The notes beneath the pieces were generated by a model that was given only the letters and a program-made list of their open reading frames with translations, did not search any database and was not told where the DNA came from. Shown piece by piece: positions 55,541-64,000 of a stretch of 64,000 nt of DNA. Origin of the DNA: Eretmocerus hayati (lineage: Eukaryota > Arthropoda > Insecta > Hymenoptera > Aphelinidae); the NCBI GenBank assembly GCA_029851415.1, contig CM056743.1:119690305-119754304 (forward strand). Direction: 5' to 3'. Both the position numbers and the translations under genes were made by a program. Numbering within the stretch: position 1 is the first letter of the stretch; the number at the start of each line of letters is the position of its first letter.

Positions 55541-57156
55541 CACGCTGCTAAAAGAGATTAGCAGAATGCTTCCTCAAAGTGATATCATCTAGTTATTAGG
55601 GTTTATTCGGGGGTTGGTTTCAGAACCACTGTCATGCTTATGGAGAATCGTAGACTTTTCTATTTCTATGGATTACACAATCGCCAATTCACATTATTTT
55701 CTGATGCATTTTTGTTGAATCATCATCAAAATATATCTGAGTGGTGCTTCCAGTGGAGTTTACATATCACCGCCTTCAGGTCTAACAGACGAGATACTTA
55801 TTTCCTCTGACCTTTGTGAATGCGTATGAGAGTTGTTCTTCTTGCGCTAGCATCCCGTTTGTGCCGGTCAGCTCATTAAGTTGACCTTTTCTATGAGGCT
55901 AGTCGATTATCACCCAAATATAAGTCCAGCAGTGGCGGATTTCTCAGAAAACAGGCGCAAGAAGATGTGATTTCATTGAATGAACAAACGAAAGAGCAAG
56001 CACGTGAAATCCTTGTCAACAGTTACCTCTTCAAATCTTTTGCATCCCAATTTTTCCTCCAATGTATCGTTGTTATCATGCCTTGTCTGAATTTTGAGTT
56101 ACGGTTTTGGATATTGACTACTTTGTGCAGCTCGCAGAAAGCCAGAAGATCTTGTTTAGTGCCAATAATTTTGAGATATCGAATCATTATTATTGCTGAC
56201 AATGAAAGTATAGTGATAAAAAGAATCATATCACATTCTGGTTATTTGCGTATTCATGAATGGAATGATACTCATTAAAGATCATCCTTCGTAACAATAA
56301 AATGTTTTTATTTTTATTTTGAAGAAGAATTGTTTTTTCGGTACTGAGCAACAAAATTTTGTTTCAGAAATAAGACATTGACCGGACAATAATTTTCATG
56401 TGTATTTTTCGACGCTGAAACCGAATTCGACTTCATATTTGCGCGTACATGTCAGGATTTTTCTCAAATTGAAAGAACTGAATCTCCAGGAATAGTGTTT
56501 TTCACGTTATCCCCTCATTTCCGAATCTTAGGGTCTCAGGGAGTACAAATTGGTCAAAGTGCATATCAAGTTCTGCTTTCCTACATATTTAGGTCCGCTG
56601 GACACGGTCGTGGTTGTTTCAAAACGCTAGGACGCAACCGAGAAGCTTCATTTGCTAATTCGTTCCCCTCGTATCTGGAAAGTGTCAAGTCCGCAATGAA
56701 TTCCCGAAAAATCCTAAAACACCTAATTAGGTTGATTTGAACGTTTGAGATTGCATTTCTTGGTTTTGGAATGTACTTTGAGGAAAAAAATTTCCGGTAC
56801 CTGTAAAAATTGTCGTTCGATGCCACGAACTTTTCCAACACCCGTATTGGCAACAATTTTTGCTGTGTTGGAGAGAAATTCCTCCTTGTACTCGGTTTTC
56901 GAACACGCTTTTCTGACGCAAAATGGACCATCTAACACGATCCCGTGATCCATCCAACACGTCAAGATTTCTTGTTAGCCACAAATAACCTGTTTTGTAG
57001 AAGTTCCATGGCCTAGACAAGAATCCTGACATCATAGTCAAAAGCAAGCCACGGGATCATGTTCAGATGACAGTTTTGCCTGGGAGAATCATGTTAAGGG
57101 ACCACGAGTAAGGAGAGTGTTTCTCCCGAGATTTCAACACTACAAAAATTACACTA

Positions 57157-58388
57157 CCGGTGAGAAGTTTAAGCTCACCCAAATTTTTTCTTTATTCCGT
57201 GAACTGCGCACTCGGCTTTACTTGACCCCAGAGGACTTTATCTGGGCTCATCTTGAAGGGTTCTTCACGTACTTCGAGATGCCGTTATTCGGTTTCATTT
57301 ACATATATTTGGATCTTGGCAATCTAAGGTTAAGAAAGTGTCAATTTCGAGGAATTTCGAGAGAATTTCCTGGCTCTTGCAAGTTTGCGACACATACGTT
57401 TTTTGAGATAGGACTCATAATGCCTAAAGGTACAAGCCTAGAGCTTTAAGATCCGTTTTGGAACGTCTCTATACGTTACTCCTAGTCCGGATACTAGTTT
57501 CTGCGAAAAATTTTCCCTCACAGAAAATGTCGTAGCTCAGACTAGGTGTAACGTAAAGGAACGTTCAAAAATGGATTTTGAAGCTCTGGACTTGTACTTT
57601 CATGTGTTCTAAGTCTCATACCGAAACATTCATGTGCCTCAAACTTGCAGGGTCCAGACAATTCTCTCAAAAATCTCCAAAATTGACACTTTCTTAAGGT
57701 ATATCTCCTGGGACAATCAGGATGAAAAGTTTGAGCGAGCCGTGTTGTTTTGATAGCAACGCGACCTCGCCGTCTTTTGTGTAAAACCGCGTATACACAA
57801 CAAAGCAGCTCGTGCACGTACACGCTCACACCCACACGCTCTCCGCGAAGCAGAAAATTAACATTGAGCGCGGACAAAAATCACAAACATTCGAGTCCTC
57901 GTGTAAACAAAATAAATGGTCACGGGTCCCTATTTTTGGCAAGGATTGAGATGACACTTGATTGAATGACATATCAATTTTTCAGCGAGTTCTCTAAAGA
58001 ATTGTCAGAGCATTCGTGAGAACGGCCCCAAAAAGTTGCCTTCTGCTGCGCCGTTCCTATCCTTCGCGTGTTACGAGTCATCGAATACTCGAAAACAGAA
58101 TGGACAGGCTCCTTGAAATTTTCAGCAGAAGGTATGTTATGGATAGTTGAACCACCACACAAATTCCCAGAAGATTCTCTGAATTTCAAAAAACCCGGAG
58201 ACATACCTTAAGCTAAGATCGGCAAGATACGAATTAATGTGGATGAAAACCAATAATGCCATCTTGAAGTACGTGAAAATTCCTACGGAATGAGCGTAGA
58301 TGAAGCCCTCTGGGGTTGAGTAATCTCAGTGGTGTGACTCACAAGATTGATGAGAATAAATTTTGGGTGAGCCTAAACTTTTGACCGG
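57157..58388. mobile_element. TA-flanked fold-back element, right arm interrupted
   Basis: CCGGTGAGAAGTTTAAGCTC at the left mirrors GAGCCTAAACTTTTGACCGG at the right, with TA at 57155-57156 and 58389-58390. The arms continue through CTCACCCAAA, CCCCAGAGG, CATCTTGAAG and TTCACGTACTT, then an inner palindrome about 57330-57500 against 57530-57705. The right arm is interrupted by a TTAA element. Without it the element is about 720 bp. Confidence 0.8.
57698..58207. mobile_element. TTAA element (510 bp) inside a fold-back arm
   Basis: TTAA lies on both sides (57694-57697, 58208-58211). The ends GGTATATCTCCTGGG and CCCGGAGACATACC are inverted repeats. The uninterrupted opposite arm reads TTGGCAATCTAAGGTTAAGA near 57320 with a single TTAA at the matching place, which is direct empty-site evidence of precise insertion. 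No transposase is encoded. CpG-rich DNA with CACGCTCACACCCACACGC lies in its first third. Confidence 0.85.
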
Positions 58389-58824
58389 TATTGGATTGCA
58401 ATAACAGGTGTCAAAAAAAATCCATGGCATCAAACCACACTTTCTTGTATCAAATGATTCCCTCCCCCTTCCCCCAAGTATATCACAAAACGAAGGAAAT
58501 GCGACCTATAACGTTCACATTCTCATGATTTTGAACATTCAGGGCCGTCTTTAAGGGAGGGCAAAGGGGGCATTTGCCCAGGGCCCCGCACCTCAGAGGG
58601 GCCCCGCGAACCCCGGGAGGAAACTTTTTACATTTTCGGGAAGAAAATTAAAAATTTTGAGGCTGAGCTGACCAACCCCAAAACCGAGGAATGCCGTTAT
58701 ACCCGTAAGCACCCGAATGATCAGCCCCGAAGTTCTGTCGAGGAGATTCAATTGAACACCCGTACACCATGATAGGGCTAAAAAAGTCCAGCTCTCTGTG
58801 GTGTATTGATCAAAACCCTATTCA

Positions 58825-58900
58825 ATTGGGCCCAGCAGTGGGGCCCATCGCACAGGGAACCTGAACGCGGCTTTTGCCGTGGCAGTGAATGTGTTGAAAA
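58825..58900 (-). mobile_element. Relic of the CACGTTCACTGCGA MITE
   Basis: GGGCCCAGCAGTGGGGCCCA followed by TCGCA and, after about 25 extra bases, GGCAGTGAATGTGTTGAA resembles the terminal part of the elements at 18128 and 21709. The other end is missing. Confidence 0.5.
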
Positions 58901-58919
58901 CTCAGAAAGGCGCTTATAT

Positions 58920-59610
58920 GGTCAAATATACAAACGGCTAAATTGAAAATCCTCGCAAACGAGAAATTAGTCCCAAAGTTTGCAACTACACGGATCAGGA
59001 GCTGGAAATCTTATCGGGTGAAAAATCAATTCCAAAATTGAGCAAACTCCTCGATCTCGTGAATGTAGATGGACACTTGTAATGATCAATCTTTCGGAAG
59101 AATAACCAATCCAGAAGGCCAAAAAAGGCATCAAACCTTCAAGTACACAGAAACTCGGACCGGAAATTCTATACGATCTTCACAAGTATCCAAAGAAGTC
59201 ATCAAGCCCGGAAATGCATAGATGCTCGAAACGAAACTTCTGGGCTAGAAGAAGATCAATACCAAAGCCGAGGAGGGCCCCCAAACCTTCCAATACATAC
59301 TTGAATGCCTGGGCTAAAAATTCTGGCAAAGGGAACTCCATCTCGAAGTCAGAAAGGTTTTCCCAATCAGCAAATATTCGTATGCTTACGTGCCTAAAGA
59401 TAAATCCCAAAATTCAGGAAGGACGCCAAAACTGCGAATATGCGGATGGTTTGGCTGAAAATTCTGTCGAGACAAGAATCAGTATGACAACTCATCATAG
59501 GAGACCCTCAGACTTCCGCAGATACTCAAGAGCTCGAAGAGGGACTTCCGTAGGCAGTGGGACAATGCTAATCTCAAGACTTAGGAAATCAATAAATTCT
59601 GCATAAACAA
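58920..59610 (+). repeat. Degenerate tandem units in the hAT interior
   Basis: Words such as AAACCTTCxAxTACA, GAAATTCT / AAAATTCTG and AATCAATxCCAAA recur irregularly at roughly 65-bp multiples. A 130-codon frame over 59214-59606 is probably a by-product. Confidence 0.45.
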
Positions 59611-60234
59611 GCATATTCGAGACAGAAGTCTACCGGAAAAAAACTTTCCTTGGTTTTGGAATTAATGGAAGTTGAGCTGCATGTAAACTGCAGTACATTT
59701 CCATGAAGACTACTCCAGGATTTCATTATAATTTAAGAAAATGAAGTAGGCGGGGAAACACGATGATTGGCCCTTATTCAGTATAACTCCCGAAGTAATT
59801 TTTTCCAGTTTTCAACACCAAAGTGGGAGAGGAAGAAGGTTAAGAAACCTCCCTCTTTCTTTCTTAGATCCCAAGGTAACTCCCTATCTTGCTAGGCACC
59901 CTAAAATTCCTCTAAAACCCGCTGAAAATCGATGACAATCTAATTTGATGCTCAATCAATATGATCAAGCAACGATTTTATGACCGCGGGCAATCCAAAT
60001 ATTTGGATAGACTGAAATCGGCTTAGCGATGCAATTATAATATCAGCTGATTTGTCACGGATTGAATTGAGCTTTGATCCAAACTAATTTACCTTCTGAA
60101 CGTATGCTTGCGAGAATATTGAAAGTTAGGTGGGGGGGGGGGCAAGAAAAACTAACCATGGATTTGGTTTTTACCTCAAAAAAAAACACAAAAAACACAT
60201 GTTTACGTTTCGGAACACTCCCACCCAAAATCCG

Positions 60235-60470
60235 CATTTATACGTCCATACGTAGAAACAGCGTGTTTCTAGGCCTCCTCGCTACGCGAGGAGGCCTGGA
60301 AACAAGCTGTTTCTGCGTACAGACGTATACAACTGCATACGCGTCTCGTGCGGAAACATTTTTCCTTCGGGAAAACCAAGCTGGACGGTGCCGCCGCCCA
60401 CGTCCAGCTTGGTTTCCCGAAGGAAAAAATGTTTCCAGCACTCGACGCGTAATGTACTATTCTGGCAACC
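60235..60470. repeat. Double hairpin within the GCGTAATGTACTATT repeat
   Basis: First hairpin: AGGCCTCCTCGC TAC GCGAGGAGGCCT (about 60271-60297), extended by GTTTC/GAAAC. Second: arms of about 37 nt, each with GGAAACATTTTT..CCTTCGGG and ACCAAGCTGGACG, about 60352-60388 and 60402-60437, differing by two one-base indels, with a 13-nt GC-rich loop. The outer sequence matches 54690-54752, where the second hairpin is absent. Confidence 0.85.
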
Positions 60471-62028
60471 ATTGGAGACGTCAGAGGTTCACAGATTTGG
60501 TAGCTTGATTTTCTTATGTTTTGGATCAGCTGGATCTCGGGTTCTACTACTTCAAATCGGCTCACTCAATTGTAATCATCTTGAAGGATTTCACACTGGC
60601 TATCGATCAGAAACAATCGAAATGATGAAATAAAACGATCTCTCAGAAATGTTGGAAACTACGGATGCTCATCAGGAGATGCAAATTACTGGAATGAACT
60701 TGCTTCAAAAATGATTTCTTGCATTTTTGAATATTTTCGACCACTAAAACTGATGCGTTTCTGAGTAGTTTTCGATGTGAACTGAGTAAGGAAATACGAT
60801 GGAATCGCTTATTAACGTTTCAATCATAAGAAACAGCGTTAAAAGCAGCTTTGATTTCTACCCACTTCTTTCAGGGGTTCTCTAAATCAAAATTAAGTTG
60901 CCGGATACGAAATACTTTTCTCAGTTACTTTGATGTTGAAATCGAGGGGAAAGTACTTCGGGGCTGGCTAGGTCCGATTCACCATGCTCATCCACTTATA
61001 ATTAGTCCCTTTCACTATAAACCAGTGAAATCCTCTGATTGAGATCAGCGTGTATCTGCAGATCTGTGCCGAGCATCCGGGTATTTGGGGGGTTCGAGTT
61101 CCTCCCTCGATTTGAGGACCAACTATCTCCCAAAATTTTCTTCTATCAAGACGTGAAAAAGACAGTTCTGGATAATGCTAATCTTGTGATAGTTTTGATT
61201 TGCATCAGTCGGGGATCTATAATTCTTTTGTGCGTTCGTGAGGGAAAGAATATTTTATGATTCATGGTCATTTGGGATTGACGTTTACCAATAAACGATA
61301 AGGGATTAATTCGACATATTTAGAAACGTTTTTTTGGTCACGCCTCTCAAATACGACTCTTTGATACTCAAAATTTCGCTGGCCTTACATGGGCCCCGTG
61401 CAAACTGTGCCCAGGGCCCCAACATAGTTAAAGACGGCCCTGTGAACATTTATTGCGAAATTCAATTTTTTGCTAGATAATACGTAGACTAATCAGCTTA
61501 TACGGCTTCATGATTACATTGAGGCGGTGGCGTTCTCAAATCCGCCACTATAGTCCAGTGACTTTCTAGTTCGTTTCGTGCAGTCGTGCCCGATTTATTA
61601 TGCTTGCTAACATCTAATTCCAGGCCACAAAAAGGATTTTTTTTAGCAAGGTCTATGATTTCGGTTGGGGTGGAGTTTTGGTAGAGTTGGTTTAAAGATG
61701 ATCTAAATGAAGTTTTTGGAGGAAATTTTGATTTTTACAAGAAATATTCAATTCTAATCGTGTTCAAAATCGAATCAAAATCGGTTCCAACGAATTGATG
61801 TAGAATGCTGGACAAATATCTCTCAAGCTCATCAGAAGGGGCCGCGATAAATTAGTTGTAGAAGGAGATATGAGCATAAAATGAAATTTAGATACAATTT
61901 TGTTAAGTTGTATCGACGAGATTCCTCCTCAGGGGAATTCAGATCATCTACACTAGGGTTTTTCGGGCAAGGTGTATCGTTCGCTTATTGAGGCGGAGTT
62001 TCAATACCGTTGGTGTAAAGATGATTAA

Positions 62029-62610
62029 CCCTTTGTTACTAACGTGGTAGACTTTTGGCACACTCGAATTTTCTTTAGCTTCTGAAACGTTGAAACTTTC
62101 GTATCGCGACTCGGTACTTAGATGTAAATTCATATTATGACGTGCTCTTACAGATGTAACCTTTGCAAAATTTTTGGAATAATTTCTTGTTTGGTTATAA
62201 ATAAATTAAAAGCCAAAATTCCATCATCGGCAAAAGTGAAAATGGCGATTTTTAAGGATATTTACCCAAATTTTGCTACAATTGTTCATTCAAGGTCTAT
62301 TTGTTATAACAAAATCATTTTGGAAGTAATTTTTGTTACTTTTGACATGGTTTTTCAACAAATTGTGAAAATACTCATCAGCATAACCTCAAATATTGAC
62401 TTTAATGAAGAATTTTTCCGGAAATCCCAGAAACTTCCCACCGGTCGGAAAATGTGTATACTGTTTCTAAGATAGTTGAGCTTCAAGGAGATAATTTTTT
62501 CATGTCACTAACTGCACTAGCTTTTGAAAATTTAATGAATTCAGAAGGATGTGCCAAAAGTCTACCACGTTAGTTGGAGTGTAACTTTATTTCACGTTAG
62601 TAATTAAGGG
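62029..62610. mobile_element. TTAA element (582 bp) inside dispersed repeat B
   Basis: The left end CCCTTTGTTACTAACGTG mirrors the right end CACGTTAGTAATTAAGGG except for a short internal offset. The flanks are TTAA (62025-62028) and TTAT (62611-62614). GTGGTAGACTTTTGGCAC near the left is repeated inverted as GTGCCAAAAGTCTACCAC at the right. The uninterrupted unit reads TAAAGATGATCTAAATGAAG near 61692, consistent with insertion at TTAA. The CCCTTTG-type TIR fits piggyBac-like elements. A 112-codon frame inside shows no transposase motif. Confidence 0.8.
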
Positions 62611-62880
62611 TTATAATGGAAATTTTTGTGAAATCTTGGATTTTTCACGGATAAATTCCATTTTAATCAAATTCAAACGAATTTTGCCAACTTCGGTATG
62701 AACCAATCAATTTAAGATGCCGTAGAAGTATCAATTTAGTTTATTGGGATTAATTGAGAATCAGTCTGAGAGGAATGAGAGGAAAGTATATAAATATTGG
62801 AAAAATATGTTTGTATATTTTGAGTTATCTTTTTGAGGAAGCTCGTTACGGCGATGGAATGCTATATCTGTAATTTGGTT

Positions 62881-63439
62881 CATACGGAAATTTGATATAA
62901 TTGGTTTGCTAAATATGCTCAAAATGGATTAAACTTCAAACATTTTAGGTTTTCCTAACAATTTAGGTTTATGAACATCAAAATAAACTGTCAGTATTGA
63001 CCACCGATTAAGCAATCGACAGATTGAGCTGAGAACAACCATAGTCTAGGTAACTCGGATTGCCCGAAAACTTTTATCTCAAAGAACCTCTGAATTAAAT
63101 TTAATTGAGAGAGGAGAGCCACCTCATCACTGGCCTCATCTTTGAATGATTCTCCATAACTCCTAGGAAACGGAAAGTCGCCCAGGTATAAGGAGAAAGC
63201 GAGTCGGGAAGAAAACAACATACATATACTCATATGCACAGACAAAGGCAGGGAAATATGGGCTCCTCGAAGGTTTTGGGGGATCTTAGGACGAGAAGTA
63301 TTGCTTACAATAGTTCGATGTTGTCGAGAGGACCAAAATGGTTGAAGTATTATTGTAACAAGAGTAATTCTGTTCAAGAAAACATTCGATTGAATAGAAA
63401 AATTGATCAAAAATTTGTTGAACCTTAAACCAAAGTTTT
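62881..63439. other. Unannotated stretch
   Basis: A 139-codon minus-strand frame (62991-63410) has no recognisable domain. Nothing else was seen. Confidence 0.4.
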
Positions 63440-63640
63440 CTCTTTATAGGAAGCAAAAGGGCCTAAAATGGATATTTTGTGGGCCCTGAGACCTATAGAT
63501 GGCTTGGAACAAATTACAAACAATGTTTTCGTTATATTCAAACATCGGTCGTTCAAACATAGTACTGGCAGGAAACATTTTTTCGGACTCTATCTACACC
63601 CCACTAGTGATAGTCCTGGCTGAAATGCTCCGAAATGGCC
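63440..63640 (-). mobile_element. Diverged end of the TGAGTCATTCTGG fold-back family
   Basis: AAAAGGGCCTAAAATGG, GTGGGCCCTG, CATAGTACT, then GGCTGAAATGCTCCGAAATG align in order with 44485-44662. It is a decayed single-arm relic ending near 63638. Confidence 0.6.
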
Positions 63641-64000
63641 CATATACTTTATCGCGGAGGCAATCTAGTTTTTCTATTTCAGTTCATTGCACGGTCTTGA
63701 CTGGAATAGCCCGATTCGGAAATTCCTTAAAGAAACTTGCATCTCAAAGAATGAGTATAATACTGTCAACATGAGTGACCAAACTTTCAGTCGCGGAGAT
63801 GAGTGCAGTTCATGAAAACGTCTCCTCCCCTCAATGTAGTGAACCGCTGACAATTACGTCCGTAAAAAATCATAATTCCTCAGAGTCGAGGTGAGCAGCA
63901 CTTTCAGCCGGGCCAACGACTGGTTGTCTAATTGTATCAGATATCAAGGTGTAAATAAAATTTTCACGAGAAATTTACTTCAGGGAACTTTATTCCATTG
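63641..64000. other. Unannotated window end
   Basis: No gene or repeat was recognised. Confidence 0.4.

Larger units (their letters stand above)
58550..61442. mobile_element. hAT-like element with CAGGGCCGTCTTTAA ends and 8-bp duplication
   Basis: The left end CAGGGCCGTCTTTAA mirrors the right end TTAAAGACGGCCCTG. A perfect 8-bp duplication TGAACATT flanks it (58542-58549, 61443-61450). Next to each end is a GCCCAGGGCCCC word. The interior (2.9 kb) has no transposase. About 58920-59600 consists of degenerate units containing CAAACCTTC..TACA..GAAATTCT / GCTAAAAATTCTGG words. Confidence 0.9.
55930..61550. mobile_element. hAT-like element (5.6 kb with nested insertions)
   Basis: The left end CAGTGGCGGATTT mirrors the right end AAATCCGCCACTA. 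8-bp flanks AAGTCCAG (55922-55929) and TAGTCCAG (61551-61558) match at seven of eight. Short TIRs of the CAGTGGCGG type with 8-bp duplications are typical of hAT elements. After removing the nested hAT (2.9 kb) and the fold-back element (1.2 kb), about 1.5 kb remains with no transposase. The 100-116-codon frames near 56581-57047 overlap one another and show no BED finger or dimerisation motif. Confidence 0.7.
55690..62880 (+). repeat. Dispersed repeat A-B, copy 2, split by nested transposons
   Basis: Part A (55700-55921) and, after the hAT-like insertion, its continuation (61551-61620) and part B (61640-62880) follow the same order as 4260-4990. TTTCTAGTTC..CCCGATTTATTATG right of the insertion corresponds to CTCTAATTC..CCGATTTACTATGG near 4495. 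Part B occurs here as two units, the second split by a TTAA element. Confidence 0.65.

Noticed and set aside
62137..62475. 112-codon frame inside a TTAA element
   Set aside because: No transposase motif, AT-rich and within a 582-bp non-autonomous element.

Overview
The window looks like repeat-rich nuclear DNA of an arthropod, most likely an insect. Short GT-AG introns follow signal-peptide exons, the genes encode trypsin-fold proteases and small cysteine-rich secreted peptides, and the mobile elements are eukaryotic (I-clade LINE, hAT, pogo/Tigger-like, TTAA-type, TA-type fold-back elements, tRNA-derived SINE heads). Nothing in it is bacterial, and there is no CRISPR array or operon. I cannot name the species. 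Little of the sequence is host coding sequence.

Layout. 1-2.5 kb is a 185-bp satellite with decayed units at its right edge. 2.5-12.3 kb is mostly unrecognised intergenic DNA holding a decayed LINE endonuclease fragment, a dispersed two-part repeat, a head-to-head pair of tRNA-derived SINE-like copies and a TCTAGTTCGGT-rich tract. 12.3-16.8 kb is a large fold-back element with tandem repeats in its arms. 17.6-22 kb holds several TIR elements, a 5'-truncated LINE with a 68-nt poly(T) and a perfect 128-bp hairpin beside it. 23.8-30.7 kb is a TIR element carrying a full-length but broken I-clade LINE with a 13-bp target duplication.

Host genes lie in 31-49 kb, all on the minus strand. They are two paralogous two-exon genes for secreted cysteine-stabilised peptides, a trypsin-fold protease, and a protease homologue that has lost catalytic His and Ser. 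Wherever a splice junction can be placed with confidence, it is phase 1. Together they look like a cluster for secreted (salivary, venom, gut or immune) products, but the tissue cannot be read from sequence. Fold-back elements and hairpin MITEs separate them.

52.1-53.2 kb is a second satellite with alternating 97/96-bp units built round a palindrome. 53.5-63.6 kb is a stack of nested transposons: a dispersed repeat split by a 5.6-kb hAT-like element, which holds a second hAT-like element and a TA-type fold-back element, itself split by a TTAA element. Several insertions are supported by perfect or near-perfect target duplications, and two by an uninterrupted copy elsewhere in the window.

No cellular RNA gene is identified. 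Boundaries and family names rest on reading the sequence by eye, with no database search.
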